Positions 1 to 9,359 of a stretch of 64,000 nt of DNA are shown in pieces. The position numbers and the translations under genes are program-made. The stretch is taken from the NCBI RefSeq assembly GCF_008711325.1, contig NZ_VXDB01000001.1:248001-312000 (forward strand). Direction: 5' to 3'. The notes beneath the pieces were generated by a model. The model was not told the DNA's origin and made no database searches. It saw only the letters and a program-made list of their open reading frames with translations. Each line of letters starts with the position of its first letter. The first letter of the stretch is position 1. The stretch comes from Roseibium sediminis (lineage in GTDB: Bacteria; Pseudomonadota; Alphaproteobacteria; Rhizobiales; Stappiaceae).

Positions 1-286
1 GCGTGCCTTTTGGAAAATTCACCGGACGCAACAGCCGATCCTGTCGCTCGATATAAACAAGCGTGTCCCGCTGGTCCCAGACGTGATTGCCGGTGGTGAC
101 GACATCCGCCCCCGCATCCAGCACATCCTGCAAAATTGTCTCGGTGATCCCGAAGCCGGAGGCCGCGTTTTCGCCATTGACCACGACAAAGTCGAGCTGG
201 TGATCCTCGACCAGGTTGGGAAGCAGTTCAATTGCCGCAGTTCGGCCCGCGCGTCCGACAAGGTCTCCGAGAAACAGGAGTTTCAT
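1..286 (-). CDS. YmdB-family metallophosphoesterase, 5' part only (runs off the window)
   Basis: The reverse strand is open from an ATG at 286 to the window edge, giving about 95 N-terminal residues that start MKLLFLGDLVGRAGR. The metal-binding GD near residue 8, the NGENAASG block and the TGNHVWDQ block are diagnostic of the YmdB/TIGR00282 calcineurin-like phosphoesterase family, about 270 residues in full, whose characterised members hydrolyse 2',3'-cyclic nucleotides. The start lies 7 bp beyond the cyclo-ligase stop, so the two are probably co-transcribed. The C-terminal two thirds are missing only because of the window limit. Confidence 0.85.
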   Translation of the reverse strand, partial: MKLLFLGDLVGRAGRTAAIELLPNLVEDHQLDFVVVNGENAASGFGITETILQDVLDAGADVVTTGNHVWDQRDTLVYIERQDRLLRPVNFPKGT

Positions 287-292
287 GCATCC

Positions 293-877
293 TCACTTGG
301 GAAAGCGTCTGAACCCGCTTTCCGTCAAAATTCCATCCATCGGCTTGTCATGAGCCTCTGCCGGCACCTCTTCCACCGCTTGGACATCAAATGCAAGACC
401 TATGAGCGCCAGAGGACCCGTCCCTTCAAGGGCGGCGATCGCCGTGTCGTAGTGCCCTTTCCCATATCCGATGCGGTTTCCTGCCCCGTCAAAGGCCGAT
501 AGCGGCATCAACAGAACATCGGGGCGGATTTCCGGGGCTTGCGGGCCAGGAGCCATTGTTCCGAACCCGGCGGGCTCAAAATCCGTCTCCGTTCCGAATT
601 CCCGAAAAAGAAGATGTGGCTTTGCAACGACAGGCAGACAAAGCCTGTGTCCAAGTTCACGGAGGCGATGCAATAGCGGTCGGGGATCAAGTTCGTCGCG
701 GATAGGCCAATAGCCCGCGACGACGGCACCAAGGGGCAAGTTCAGCAATTCTGCTTGGGTAACGAGGCTCAACGATGCCTCAATGCGGTCAATAGGAGAG
801 ATGGCTCCGCGCCGCGACAATGCTTCCTTGCGAAGGGCAGCTTTTTGCGCCGCCTTGTCGGTAGTCACTGCGCTCAT
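293..877 (-). CDS. 5-formyltetrahydrofolate cyclo-ligase
   Basis: Converts 5-formyl-THF to 5,10-methenyl-THF with ATP, returning a storage folate to the one-carbon pool in the cytosol. The C-terminal half carries the family signature GYGKGHYD, preceded by a LLMPLSAFD strand, and an N-terminal Lys/Arg-rich ATP-binding start (KAALRKEALSRR). I prefer the ATG at 877 because a GGAG lies about 10 nt upstream; in-frame starts at 895 and 907 would add up to 10 residues. At roughly 194 residues it has the normal family length. The 6S-like RNA lies just upstream on the same strand, the synteny seen for ygfA/fau in many proteobacteria. Confidence 0.9.
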   Translation of the reverse strand: MSAVTTDKAAQKAALRKEALSRRGAISPIDRIEASLSLVTQAELLNLPLGAVVAGYWPIRDELDPRPLLHRLRELGHRLCLPVVAKPHLLFREFGTETDFEPAGFGTMAPGPQAPEIRPDVLLMPLSAFDGAGNRIGYGKGHYDTAIAALEGTGPLALIGLAFDVQAVEEVPAEAHDKPMDGILTESGFRRFPK

Positions 878-907
878 GTCTGGTCGCTCCGGCATGCCCC
901 GAAACAC

Positions 908-1075
908 GGCATGTCCGGGAAGGATCAGCGTAGCCGCATGACCGTGGGAAAGTGCAATCCCGGGAAACCTACAGTGTAGGTGGGCGCCGTATGCAACAGA
1001 CCACGGTCCAGAGCAGGGACAGCTCCCTCAGGAATGCGTAAGGCCCCGGGGATAAAGTTCCTCACGTGTCACGCA
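908..1075 (-). ncRNA. ssrS: Probable 6S RNA (ssrS), boundaries approximate
   Basis: The gap between zapA and the cyclo-ligase has no credible ORF but is GC-rich and highly structured on the minus strand. I can pair GACCGTGG with CCACGGTC as a long apical stem, continue with CGCAT/ATGCG, and see a small AGGGA/TCCCT hairpin and a CCTACACTGTAGG hairpin. 6S RNA binds sigma-70 RNA polymerase and is commonly encoded between zapA and the 5-FCL gene in proteobacteria, so position supports the call as much as sequence. The ends are not resolvable by eye; a covariance-model search would settle it. Confidence 0.55.
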
Positions 1076-1175
1076 GCCACAGCAACAGCATATAGACACG
1101 ATGGAAGCCAAAAACCAGTCCCTCACGAAGACGTGGTCCAACCGGGTTTGATCAGCCATTCATTGCAGGCCGGAC

Positions 1176-1547
1176 TTACTGTGGCTTAAGGGTCCGGCTG
1201 AGATGTTCGGAAAGGATTTCCAGCCTTGCCGCCGTTCGGTCGATGACCTCGGCAACTTCGCTTTCAGTCCGCATTTTGGAAACGGCGGCCTGTGATTGGG
1301 CTTCCCTTACCCGTTTCAGTTCGATTTCAAGCTCTGCATTCTTGCGCTCGAGCTCAGCAAGCTGATCTGTTGCCATGATACCCGCCATGACTGTCAGGCG
1401 TTGATCGCCAATCTCGCCAAAGGCATCGCGTAGTTCCGTAATCAATCCATCAAACCGGTTGGCCAGACCCAGCAGGCGGTCTTCCTCCCCGTCGTCGCAA
1501 GCCATCCGGAACGCCTTGCCATTGATTGTTACGGTGATTTGCGCCAT
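1176..1547 (-). CDS. zapA: Cell division protein ZapA
   Basis: Small cytosolic FtsZ-ring stabiliser that crosslinks FtsZ filaments. The 123-residue protein has the ZapA layout: a beta-rich N-terminal head (ITVTINGKAFRMACDDGEEDRL) followed by a long coiled coil from about residue 55 to the end with heptad Leu/Glu/Lys. Length is typical of alphaproteobacterial ZapA. It lies 6 bp downstream of the DUF4164 gene on the minus strand and is followed by the 6S-like RNA and the cyclo-ligase, a conserved neighbourhood. Confidence 0.93.
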   Translation of the reverse strand: MAQITVTINGKAFRMACDDGEEDRLLGLANRFDGLITELRDAFGEIGDQRLTVMAGIMATDQLAELERKNAELEIELKRVREAQSQAAVSKMRTESEVAEVIDRTAARLEILSEHLSRTLKPQ

Positions 1548-1553
1548 GCGCGA

Positions 1554-1898
1554 TCAGCTCCCGCGTTCTTCCAGTACGAAGCGGATCGATTCCATTGCCG
1601 AAACAAGCCGACGGGACACGTCCCGGTTCGCATCTTCCAGCCTCGCCGCCTTGGCTTCCGCCTTGTCCAGGGTAGAAGCAAGCTGCGAGCGATCCTCGCT
1701 AAGTCGTTGAATGTCTTCCTTGAGACCGCTCACCGACCGATCAACTTCCACGCGATGTTGCACCACGCCTTCCAGAGTGCCAAGTGCGCGTTCAAGCCGC
1801 TGAAGGGCACCATCCAGTGTGACCACACCTTCATGCTCGCTCTCTGCCAAACTCAACGCCACTTCCTCACGTCGTTCTTGTGCCGCACGCGCTACCAT
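1554..1898 (-). CDS. DUF4164-type coiled-coil protein upstream of zapA
   Basis: The likely protein starts at the ATG at 1898, which has an AGAGGTG ribosome site a few bases upstream; the frame stays open for 54 more codons upstream but that part is not protein-like. The 114-residue product is almost entirely charged coiled coil (heptads through LERALGTLEGVVQHR and DKAEAKAARLEDANR), with no signal peptide or membrane helix. It resembles the DUF4164 family found next to zapA in Rhizobiales. Function is unknown; adjacency suggests a link to divisome ZapA, which is inference only. Confidence 0.75.
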   Translation of the reverse strand: MVARAAQERREEVALSLAESEHEGVVTLDGALQRLERALGTLEGVVQHRVEVDRSVSGLKEDIQRLSEDRSQLASTLDKAEAKAARLEDANRDVSRRLVSAMESIRFVLEERGS

Positions 1899-2263
1899 AA
1901 AAACACCTCTGGCAGCATTCTGCCCCCCCACACTCAATGATTGCCATAAACTCCACTGACATGCGAAGTCTTTCTGCCAAACTTTTGAAGATTTGGGCGA
2001 AGCAATACATTTCGTAAGGTTAAAACAGTAGGCGCCGACCAAAACCTCCGTCAATGCCACATCGTAAGAATCCTCAATTGATCACGTCTCAACGTGTCAT
2101 TCGACACCTGTGTTTATTGACTCAAGGAATGTTCCTGATATTTGTCGGGCGCTTTTCCGAGCACGCGCCCACCTCCCCGTAGCTCAGGGGCATAGGACCC
2201 GCTAAACCGGGGCGCCAACAAGACGACATGACCCGGCTGATCGCCACAACCGATGGGATTATG
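1899..2263. other. Divergent intergenic region between DUF4164 and tkt
   Basis: This 365-bp gap carries no convincing ORF. The left part must hold the promoter of the zapA unit and the right part that of tkt. Near 2174-2210 there are short GC-rich hairpins (CCCC/GGGG around GTAGCTCA, then CCCG/CGGG), giving the tkt mRNA a structured leader. A superficial tRNA D-arm look-alike there was rejected. Confidence 0.5.
2117..2144 (+). promoter_or_regulatory. Candidate sigma-70-type promoter of tkt with a palindrome in the spacer
   Basis: TTGACT at 2117-2122 and TATTTG at 2139-2144 are separated by 16 bp, a good housekeeping promoter geometry for an alphaproteobacterium. The spacer contains AGGAA-TG-TTCCT (2125-2136), a perfect inverted repeat well placed to act as an operator. 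The regulator is not known. The transcript would have a leader of about 110 nt. Confidence 0.5.
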
Positions 2264-4252
2264 ATGACCGACCTTGAAAAACACCAGCGCATGGCAAATG
2301 CGATCCGCTTTCTTGCCATCGATGCAGTGGAGCAAGCCAATTCCGGTCACCCAGGCCTGCCTATGGGCGCAGCCGACATTGCGACCGTCCTCTTCACACA
2401 ATTCCTGAAATTCGACCCGACTGCACCGGACTGGGCGGACCGCGACCGTTTCATCCTGTCCGCCGGTCACGGCTCGATGCTGCTTTACAGCCTTCTTTAT
2501 CTTCTGGGCTACGAAGACTTCACGCTCGACCAGGTCAAGAATTTCCGTCAGATCGGTGCGCTCACTGCGGGCCATCCGGAATTCGGCCATGGCGCAGGCA
2601 TTGAAACCACGACAGGCCCGCTCGGTCAGGGTCTGGCAAACGGTGTCGGCATGGCGATCGCCGAGCGCCTGATGGAAACCCAATTCGGCCAGGATCTGGT
2701 GAACCACTTCACTTATGTTCTGGCAGGCGATGGCTGTCTCATGGAAGGCATCAGCCAGGAAGCCCTTTCGCTGGCCGGTCATCTGAAGCTGAACAAGCTG
2801 ATCGTGATCTGGGACGACAACGGCATTTCCATTGATGGCAAGGTCAGCATCACCGATTCCACCGACCAGGTTGCCCGCTTTGCGGCTTCCGGCTGGAACA
2901 CCATCAGCATTGACGGTCACGATCCGCAGGCCATTGCAGCTGCAATTCGTCAGGCTCAGGCCAGCGACCGCCCGACCCTGATCGCCGCCAAAACCACCAT
3001 CGGCTTCGGCGCTCCGAACAAGGCAGGCACCTCTGGCGTGCACGGCTCTCCGCTTGGCGCAACCGAAATCGCGGGCACCCGCGAAGCGTTGAACTGGTCG
3101 CACAAGCCCTTTGAGGTTCCGAGCGAAATTCTGGATGCATGGCGCATCGCCGGTCTTCGCTCTGCCCACGCCCACAAGGAATGGGAAAAGCGGTTCGCGG
3201 AAAAGGACGCGGAAGTCCGCGTCGAGTTCGAACGCCGTCAGCGTGGTGATCTGCCAGGTGGCCTCACCGATGCGCTTCTCGCCTACAAGAAGAAACTCGC
3301 CGAAGACAAGCCGAACATGGCGACCCGCAAGGCGTCGGAAGCCGTACTGGGTGTCATCAACGAGGTGGTTCCGGAAACCATCGGCGGCTCTGCCGACCTG
3401 ACCGGATCCAACAACACCAAAACTGCCCAGACCAAGCCGGTGACACCGGACGATTTCTCTGGCCGTTACATCCACTGGGGAATTCGCGAACACGGCATGG
3501 CAGCCGCGATGAACGGCATGGCGCTTCACGGCGGTTTGGTTCCCTATTCCGGCGGCTTCCTTGTCTTTTCCGACTACTGCCGTCCGTCCCTGCGTCTTGC
3601 TGCCCTGATGAACCAGCGTGTCATCCACGTGATGACGCATGATTCCATCGGCCTTGGCGAAGACGGCCCGACGCACCAGCCGGTCGAACACTATGCCGCC
3701 CTTCGCGCCATTCCGAACCTTTACTTCTTCCGTCCTGCAGACATTACCGAGACCCTCGAGTGCTGGCAGCTTGCTCTGGAAAACCAGTCCGCTCCGTCCG
3801 TGCTTGCGCTGACCCGCCAGAATCTTCCCGCACAGCGTACCGAGTTCGAGGAAAAGAACCTCTGCGCCCGCGGCGCTTATGTTCTGGTCGATAGCGAAGA
3901 GACCCCGCAAGTCACGCTGTTTGCGTCCGGTTCGGAAGTGGAAATCGCTGTTGAGGCACAGGCACAGCTGGCCGAGGAAGGCATTGCTGCCCGTGTTATT
4001 TCCGTACCTTGCTTCGAACTGTTCGAGGAACAGTCCGACGATTACAAGGAGGCCATCCTTGGCGAGGCTCCGGTCAAGATCGCGATCGAAGCCGGGATTC
4101 GCATGGGTTGGGACCGCTTCATCGGCTCGAACGGCACCTTCGTCGGCATGTCTGGATTTGGCGCATCCGGTCCCTACAAGGAGCTGTACAAGCACTTTGG
4201 AATCACCACGGAAGCCGTAGTCGAGGCTGCCAAGGCCAAATTGGCTAAGTGA
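2264..4252 (+). CDS. tkt: Transketolase
   Basis: Thiamine-diphosphate enzyme moving two-carbon units between sugar phosphates in the non-oxidative pentose phosphate pathway. The protein contains the N-terminal [16 protein letters not shown] block, the ThDP/Mg motif GDGCLMEG with the downstream [10 protein letters not shown], the central pyrimidine-domain [19 protein letters not shown] and the [17 protein letters not shown] catalytic region. I chose the ATG at 2264 because conserved homology begins at once ([16 protein letters not shown]); an ATG at 2228 in frame would add 12 unconserved residues. About 662 residues, a normal length. It opens the tkt-gap-pgk-fba series. Confidence 0.97.
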   Translation: MTDLEKHQRMANAIRFLAIDAVEQANSGHPGLPMGAADIATVLFTQFLKFDPTAPDWADRDRFILSAGHGSMLLYSLLYLLGYEDFTLDQVKNFRQIGALTAGHPEFGHGAGIETTTGPLGQGLANGVGMAIAERLMETQFGQDLVNHFTYVLAGDGCLMEGISQEALSLAGHLKLNKLIVIWDDNGISIDGKVSITDSTDQVARFAASGWNTISIDGHDPQAIAAAIRQAQASDRPTLIAAKTTIGFGAPNKAGTSGVHGSPLGATEIAGTREALNWSHKPFEVPSEILDAWRIAGLRSAHAHKEWEKRFAEKDAEVRVEFERRQRGDLPGGLTDALLAYKKKLAEDKPNMATRKASEAVLGVINEVVPETIGGSADLTGSNNTKTAQTKPVTPDDFSGRYIHWGIREHGMAAAMNGMALHGGLVPYSGGFLVFSDYCRPSLRLAALMNQRVIHVMTHDSIGLGEDGPTHQPVEHYAALRAIPNLYFFRPADITETLECWQLALENQSAPSVLALTRQNLPAQRTEFEEKNLCARGAYVLVDSEETPQVTLFASGSEVEIAVEAQAQLAEEGIAARVISVPCFELFEEQSDDYKEAILGEAPVKIAIEAGIRMGWDRFIGSNGTFVGMSGFGASGPYKELYKHFGITTEAVVEAAKAKLAK

Positions 4253-4362
4253 TTTCACCAAGAGGAATTGTCTTGAGACTTGTGACGCGGCCGCCTATTC
4301 CGGTTCAGGTCAGGTTTTCAGCATGAGCGGGGCAGCGCCACGCTCCATTTTGGGAGTAGAGA

Positions 4363-5373
4363 ATGGTAACCAAGGTTGCAATCAACGGGTTTGGCCGCAT
4401 TGGCCGGAATGTCCTCCGTGCAATTGTTGAATCCGGTCGCACCGATATCGAAGTAGTGGCGATCAACGACCTCGGTCCGGTTGAAACCAATGCACATCTC
4501 CTGCGCTACGACTCTGTACACGGACGGTTTCCGTCGGATGTGGTTGTAAACGGCGACACCATCTCCGTAGGTGGCGGCAACCCGATCAAGGTCACCGCTA
4601 TCCGCGACCCGAAGGACCTTCCCTGGGGCGAACTCGGTGTTGATGTCGCAATGGAGTGCACGGGCATCTTTACAGCACGCGACAAGGCCGCCCTCCATCT
4701 GGAGAATGGCTCAAAGCGCGTTCTGGTCTCGGCCCCGGCCGCAGGCGCTGACAAGACCATCGTGTTTGGTGTGAACCATGACGCCCTGACCAAGGACGAC
4801 CTCGTCGTCTCGAATGCGTCCTGCACCACCAACTGCCTGTCCCCGGTTGCCTATGTTCTCAATGAGACCGTCGGCATCGAAAAGGGCTTCATGACCACGA
4901 TCCACTCCTACACCGGTGATCAGCCGACCCTGGACACGATGCACAAGGACCTCTACCGGGCCCGCGCCGCTGCAATGTCCATGATCCCGACCTCCACCGG
5001 CGCCGCAAAGGCAGTGGGTCTGGTTCTTCCTGAGCTGAATGGCAAGCTGGACGGCGTCGCAATCCGCGTCCCGACCCCGAATGTCTCTGTTGTCGACCTC
5101 AACTTCATCGCCAAGCGCGAAACATCCGTTGAGGAAATCAACGCAGCCATCAAGGAAGCAGCCAACGGCAAGCTCAAGGGCATCCTTGGCTATACCGAAG
5201 AGCCGCTGGTCTCCATGGACTTCAACCATGACCCGCACTCCTCGGTCTTCCACATGGACCAGACCAAGGTCATGGATGGCACCTTTGTGCGTATCCTGAC
5301 CTGGTACGACAACGAGTGGGGCTTCTCCAACCGCATGTCCGACACAGCCGTCGCCATGGCTAAGCTGATCTGA
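4363..5373 (+). CDS. gap: Glyceraldehyde-3-phosphate dehydrogenase, type I
   Basis: Interconverts glyceraldehyde-3-phosphate and 1,3-bisphosphoglycerate. The 336 residues show the NAD-binding [11 protein letters not shown] start, the AINDL segment whose aspartate (about residue 36) favours NAD, the catalytic [12 protein letters not shown] with Cys154, and the C-terminal [12 protein letters not shown]. The ATG follows a GGGAGTAGAG ribosome site. A factor-independent terminator follows closely, so gap ends a transcription unit. No phosphoribulokinase or RuBisCO genes are in the window, so I read it as glycolytic/gluconeogenic rather than Calvin-cycle specific. Confidence 0.97.
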   Translation: MVTKVAINGFGRIGRNVLRAIVESGRTDIEVVAINDLGPVETNAHLLRYDSVHGRFPSDVVVNGDTISVGGGNPIKVTAIRDPKDLPWGELGVDVAMECTGIFTARDKAALHLENGSKRVLVSAPAAGADKTIVFGVNHDALTKDDLVVSNASCTTNCLSPVAYVLNETVGIEKGFMTTIHSYTGDQPTLDTMHKDLYRARAAAMSMIPTSTGAAKAVGLVLPELNGKLDGVAIRVPTPNVSVVDLNFIAKRETSVEEINAAIKEAANGKLKGILGYTEEPLVSMDFNHDPHSSVFHMDQTKVMDGTFVRILTWYDNEWGFSNRMSDTAVAMAKLI

Positions 5374-5403
5374 TCATGGTGATCAGACAGACAGTTTGAT
5401 TGA

Positions 5404-5441
5404 GGGGGCGGATGTGCAAGGCGCATGTCCGCCCTTTTTAT
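5404..5441 (+). terminator. Rho-independent terminator after gap
   Basis: GGGCGGA-TGTGC pairs with GCGCA-TG-TCCGCCC around an AAG loop, followed by a T-rich run (CTTTTTATTT). It lies between gap and the exporter gene, about 30 bp beyond the gap stop. Confidence 0.85.
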
Positions 5442-5460
5442 TTCGAATAATGAGACAAGA

Positions 5461-6084
5461 ATGATTGAACTTCTGACTGTGATATCGCTGACCGTTGTCG
5501 TGGCCATTGTTCCGGGCCCGGACTTCGCGGTTGTTCTCCGCAATGCGCTTGTCGGTGGCCGCATGGCCGGCATCATGACCGCGCTCGGCATTGCCCTTGC
5601 CCTCGGCGTCCACGTTTCCTACGCGCTCGCCGGCATCGGGCTGATTGTTTCCCAATCGATTTTCCTCTTCAACGCCCTCAAGCTTATCGGCGCCGCCTAC
5701 CTGATCTTCCTAGGTGTCACCATGTTCCGCTCAGCCTCTTCTGAGCCGCCGAAAAGCAGCGAGAACACCACCATGAGCCCGCTGAAGGCCCTTCGTTGGG
5801 GCTTCTTCACCAATGTGACCAATCCGAAGGCAACCATGTTTGCCATGAGTGTGTTCTTGCAGGTCACTTCACCGACGACCCCACTCTGGACCAAAATCGG
5901 CTATGGCGGGATCATGGCATCCGGCGTCTTCCTCTGGTTTGTTCTGGTAACGCTGTTCTTCACATTGCCCAGTGTTCGGCAGGCTTTCATGCGCGCCAAA
6001 CTCTGGATGGAGCGTTCCTTCGGTGTCCTCCTGACATTGTTCGGAATTGGCATTGCCATTACCACCAACTCCTCACGGCCATAA
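5461..6084 (+). CDS. LysE/RhtB-family amino-acid exporter
   Basis: About 207 residues with six predicted membrane segments, typical of LysE/RhtB/CadD translocators that export amino acids by proton exchange. The N-terminus (IELLTVISLTVVVAIVPGPDF) holds the family PGPD motif, and the GLFTNVTNPKA-like segment appears here as GFFTNVTNPKATMFA. The start at 5461 places the protein just after the gap terminator; the frame can be extended upstream to 5425 but that part overlaps the terminator. The substrate cannot be told from sequence. Its position between gap and pgk looks incidental. Confidence 0.9.
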   Translation: MIELLTVISLTVVVAIVPGPDFAVVLRNALVGGRMAGIMTALGIALALGVHVSYALAGIGLIVSQSIFLFNALKLIGAAYLIFLGVTMFRSASSEPPKSSENTTMSPLKALRWGFFTNVTNPKATMFAMSVFLQVTSPTTPLWTKIGYGGIMASGVFLWFVLVTLFFTLPSVRQAFMRAKLWMERSFGVLLTLFGIGIAITTNSSRP

Positions 6085-6106
6085 CCCAACCTGTTGAGTT
6101 TCAAAC

Positions 6107-7300
6107 ATGACCTTCAAGACCCTTGATGACCTCACCGACCTCTCCGGCAAACGCGTTCTGGTACGAGTCGACCTGAATGTTCCGATGGACGGGGACAAAG
6201 TGACCGACACCACCCGCATCGAGCGGGTTCTGCCGACAATCCGGGAACTGTCCGACAAGGGCGCGAAAGTCATCCTGCTTGCTCACTTCGGCCGGCCGAA
6301 GGGAGAGCGGGTTGCAGAGATGTCTCTGGCTCCGGTTGCTCCCGCGGTCGCCACCCTTTTGGGCAAGCCTGTCGCCTTCGCACAAGATTGCATCGGTGCG
6401 GTTGCGGAAGAGGCGATTGCAGCGCTGGAAAATGGCGGCGTGCTCCTGCTGGAGAACACCCGCTATCACAAGGGCGAGGAAAAGAACGATCCGGACTTCG
6501 CCAAGGCGCTCGCCGCGAACGGCGATGTCTATGTCAACGACGCCTTCTCCGCGGCTCACCGCGCCCACGGCTCCACCGAGGGCATCGCTCGGCTCCTGCC
6601 GTCCTTTGCCGGTCGCACCATGCAGGCAGAACTGGAAGCTCTGGGATCCGCCCTTGGCGAGCCCCAGCGCCCGGTGCTGGCCGTGGTTGGCGGCGCAAAG
6701 GTCTCGTCCAAGATCGATCTTCTGGAAAACCTTGTCACCAAGGTCGATCTGCTGGTGATCGGTGGCGGCATGGCCAACACCTTCCTCGCCGCAAAAGGCG
6801 TCAATGTCGGGAAATCGCTTTGCGAGCATGATCTTGCCGATACAGCCCGGACCATCATGGCAGCCGCGGAAAAGGCCGGCTGCGAGATCGTCCTGCCGAC
6901 AGACGCTGTTGTAGCTCGCGAATTCAAGGCAGGTGCGGCCAACGAAACTGTTGCGATTGATGCCATCCCCGAGGACGCAATGATGCTCGATGTGGGAGTT
7001 GATTCCGTCGACAACGTCCGCAAGAAGATCGACACGGCAGCCACCCTCGTCTGGAACGGACCACTCGGCGCTTTCGAGATCGAACCGTTTGATACAGCGA
7101 CAGTGGCAGCAGCCCAGCACGCTGCAGAGCGCACCAAGGCCGGAAAGCTGAATTCCGTCGCCGGTGGAGGCGATACAGTCGCCGCACTCAATCACGCCGA
7201 TGCCGCGGACAGCTTCTCCTATGTATCGACGGCGGGCGGGGCCTTTCTGGAATGGCTGGAAGGCAAGGAGCTACCGGGAGTGAAGGCTCTGGAGGGCTAG
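6107..7300 (+). CDS. pgk: Phosphoglycerate kinase
   Basis: Transfers the acyl phosphate of 1,3-bisphosphoglycerate to ADP. The 397-residue protein has the N-terminal [10 protein letters not shown] substrate motif, HFGRPKGER, the inter-domain hinge [14 protein letters not shown] and the C-terminal GGGDTVAAL nucleotide motif. It starts 22 bp after the exporter and ends immediately before a strong terminator. Normal length and all catalytic blocks are present. Confidence 0.97.
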   Translation: MTFKTLDDLTDLSGKRVLVRVDLNVPMDGDKVTDTTRIERVLPTIRELSDKGAKVILLAHFGRPKGERVAEMSLAPVAPAVATLLGKPVAFAQDCIGAVAEEAIAALENGGVLLLENTRYHKGEEKNDPDFAKALAANGDVYVNDAFSAAHRAHGSTEGIARLLPSFAGRTMQAELEALGSALGEPQRPVLAVVGGAKVSSKIDLLENLVTKVDLLVIGGGMANTFLAAKGVNVGKSLCEHDLADTARTIMAAAEKAGCEIVLPTDAVVAREFKAGAANETVAIDAIPEDAMMLDVGVDSVDNVRKKIDTAATLVWNGPLGAFEIEPFDTATVAAAQHAAERTKAGKLNSVAGGGDTVAALNHADAADSFSYVSTAGGAFLEWLEGKELPGVKALEG

Positions 7301-7330
7301 ACTGCCGGTCCCTCAACCAACTTTCGGAAA

Positions 7331-7355
7331 GGGCTCGCCAGCGGCGAGCCCTTTT
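7331..7355 (+). terminator. Rho-independent terminator after pgk
   Basis: Perfect stem GGGCTCGCC/GGCGAGCCC with an AGC loop and a TTTT tail, about 30 bp after the pgk stop. Confidence 0.9.
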
Positions 7356-7451
7356 ACTTTTTGATGCAAGTTGCCGTAACTGCTTGCATATTTTCCGTAA
7401 AAGATCGATAAGAGCCGAGACTTCCCATGCGTAAATATGGCTTGTAAAAAG

Positions 7452-7931
7452 ATGAAAAGATTTCTCCTGATCGCAATTCCCTGCTTCCTTGCGGGAGCCG
7501 TATTTGGCGCAGCGTTTTGGTATCTGGCTTCCCCACTGTGGATTGATCGCACCGTTTCGGAGAATCTCGTGACTGTTTCTTCTTCCCAGATCCTGGCCAC
7601 CGGCACCTTCAAGGATGCGGACTTCGCCCACAAGGGCTCGGGCAAGGCCACTCTCGTGCAACTGGACAACGGCACCGAACTCCAGTTGTCCGAATTCAAG
7701 GTCACCAACGGACCGGACCTCAAGGTCTGGCTGTCAAACCACGAGAACCCGACTTCCGCTTCCGATGTGATCAATGGGGAGTGGCTGTCCCTCGGTCCGC
7801 TCAAGGGAAATATCGGCGACCAGCGGTATTCGATCCCGGCAGACGCCGATCTTTCGAAATTCAAGTCCGTGGTCATTTGGTGCGAACAGTTCGGTGTGCT
7901 GTTTTCACCAGCAGCGCTCTCATCCAATTGA
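7452..7931 (+). CDS. DM13-domain membrane-anchored protein
   Basis: One N-terminal hydrophobic segment (FLLIAIPCFLAGAVFGAAFWYL) anchors a periplasmic domain that fits DM13: LATGTFKDADFAHKGSGKATLVQ near the start and the closing VVIWCEQFGVLFSPAAL with the conserved Trp-Cys. DM13 domains are predicted redox or electron-transfer modules of unproven role. I take the ATG at 7452, which gives MKRFLLI; an ATG at 7437 adds five residues. It stands alone between the pgk terminator and fba. Confidence 0.75.
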   Translation: MKRFLLIAIPCFLAGAVFGAAFWYLASPLWIDRTVSENLVTVSSSQILATGTFKDADFAHKGSGKATLVQLDNGTELQLSEFKVTNGPDLKVWLSNHENPTSASDVINGEWLSLGPLKGNIGDQRYSIPADADLSKFKSVVIWCEQFGVLFSPAALSSN

Positions 7932-7975
7932 GTCCGCGCAAGACCAATTGAAAGAACAGCTCGAAAAAACCGTCA

Positions 7976-8001
7976 TTTTCCCGGCACAAGTGCCGGGAAA
8001 A
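7976..8001. repeat. Perfect 12-bp inverted repeat with 2-nt spacer
   Basis: TTTTCCCGGCAC-AA-GTGCCGGGAAAA is a perfect palindrome in the gap between the DM13 gene and fba. It lacks the T-run outside the stem that a standard terminator needs in either direction, so an operator, a bidirectional hairpin or a 5' leader element of fba are all possible. Confidence 0.7.
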
Positions 8002-8173
8002 CCATGCCTGGGCCGAATTTCTTTTCACCGTCATCAATTTAATTGATTTAGGTCCTTGCCGCCCATCTTCCCAATTTCGGATGGTTTGGTAGAAACACCG
8101 CATCGACAAGCCACGTTCTACTGGCGCGAGGTCAACCCGCTCCGCGCCGGTCATGGCAAAACGGGAGATTTTG

Positions 8174-9241
8174 ATGGCTCGGATTACGCTTCGCCAATTG
8201 CTCGACCACGCTGCAGAGCAAGACTATGGTGTGCCAGCATTCAACATCAACAATATGGAACAGGCGCTTGCCATCATGGCAGCAGCCGACCAGACGAATT
8301 CGCCGGTCATCATTCAGGCATCCCGCGGAGCACGTTCCTACGCCCATGACGTGATGCTGAAGCACATGATGGACGCTGTCACCGAAATCTACCCGCATAT
8401 TCCCGTCTGCGTGCATCTGGACCACGGCAACGAACCGTCCACCTGCATGACCGCCATTCAGGCAGGTTTTACATCCGTCATGATGGACGGCTCGCTGGAA
8501 GCAGACGGCAAGACACCGGCTGGCTGGGACTACAATGTAGGCGTCACCAAGACCGTGACCGATATGGCCCATCTCGGCGGCATTTCCGTTGAGGGCGAAC
8601 TCGGTGTTCTCGGTTCACTCGAAACCGGCATGGGCGACAAGGAAGACGGTCACGGCGCAGAAGGCAAACTGAGTGAAGACCAGCTGCTGACCAATCCGGA
8701 CGAGGCGGTCAAATTCGTTCAGGAAACCAAGGTCGATGCGCTTGCCATCGCCATGGGCACCAGCCACGGCGCCTACAAATTCACCCGCAAGCCGGACGGC
8801 GACATCCTCGCCATGCATGTGATCGAGGAAATTCACCGCCGCCTGCCCGACACGCATCTTGTCATGCACGGATCCTCATCAGTTCCGCAGGATCTGCAGG
8901 ACATCATCAACCAGTATGGTGGCCAGATGCCCCAAACCTGGGGTGTGCCGATCGAGGAAATCCAGCGTGGCATCAAGAACGGCGTTCGCAAGATCAACAT
9001 CGACACGGACAACCGCATGGCGATGACCGGCCAGATCCGCAAGATCCTGTCCGAGAACCCCGGCGAGTTCGATCCGCGCAAATACCTCAAGCCTGCCCGC
9101 GACGCGATGCAAAAACTCTGCGTCCAACGTTTCGAGGCTTTCAACACCGCCGGACAGGCCGCAAAAATCAGCCGGATAGCGACGCTGGCCGAAATGGCAG
9201 CCCGCTACAAGGACGGAAGCCTCGACCCAAAGGTCAGCTAA
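8174..9241 (+). CDS. fba: Fructose-bisphosphate aldolase, class II
   Basis: Zinc-dependent aldolase that cleaves fructose-1,6-bisphosphate or joins the triose phosphates. The protein has the N-terminal [15 protein letters not shown] typical of the class IIB/Calvin-type subfamily, the [14 protein letters not shown] zinc/substrate block, and [14 protein letters not shown] near residue 280. I use the ATG at 8174 because CGGGAGA lies 7 nt upstream and homology starts there; 8153 is also in frame. About 355 residues. A terminator follows. Confidence 0.95.
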   Translation: MARITLRQLLDHAAEQDYGVPAFNINNMEQALAIMAAADQTNSPVIIQASRGARSYAHDVMLKHMMDAVTEIYPHIPVCVHLDHGNEPSTCMTAIQAGFTSVMMDGSLEADGKTPAGWDYNVGVTKTVTDMAHLGGISVEGELGVLGSLETGMGDKEDGHGAEGKLSEDQLLTNPDEAVKFVQETKVDALAIAMGTSHGAYKFTRKPDGDILAMHVIEEIHRRLPDTHLVMHGSSSVPQDLQDIINQYGGQMPQTWGVPIEEIQRGIKNGVRKINIDTDNRMAMTGQIRKILSENPGEFDPRKYLKPARDAMQKLCVQRFEAFNTAGQAAKISRIATLAEMAARYKDGSLDPKVS

Positions 9242-9272
9242 TCTCCGGCTGGTTGCAAAATTTAATTTCACA

Positions 9273-9295
9273 GAGGGGCCTTGCGCCCCTCTTTT
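9273..9295 (+). terminator. Rho-independent terminator after fba
   Basis: Stem GAGGGGC/GCCCCTC with a short loop and a TTTT tail, 30 bp after the fba stop. Confidence 0.88.
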
Positions 9296-9359
9296 GCTAT
9301 GATTAGAGGCTAAAGGCACGTTCGACCCGCTATTGCAGCCAAGCAAAGAGACACGCCCC

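Noticed and set aside
2174-2215. tRNA-like GTAGCTCAGGGG next to tkt
   Set aside because: Only a D-arm-like word; no acceptor, anticodon or T-arm pairing can be built.
2114-4261. 715-codon minus-strand ORF opposite tkt
   Set aside because: Shadow of tkt: no domain or signal, and the plus strand has all transketolase motifs.
6101-7195. 364-codon minus-strand ORF opposite pgk
   Set aside because: Mirror of a high-GC coding frame; low complexity Gly/His/Cys and no family.
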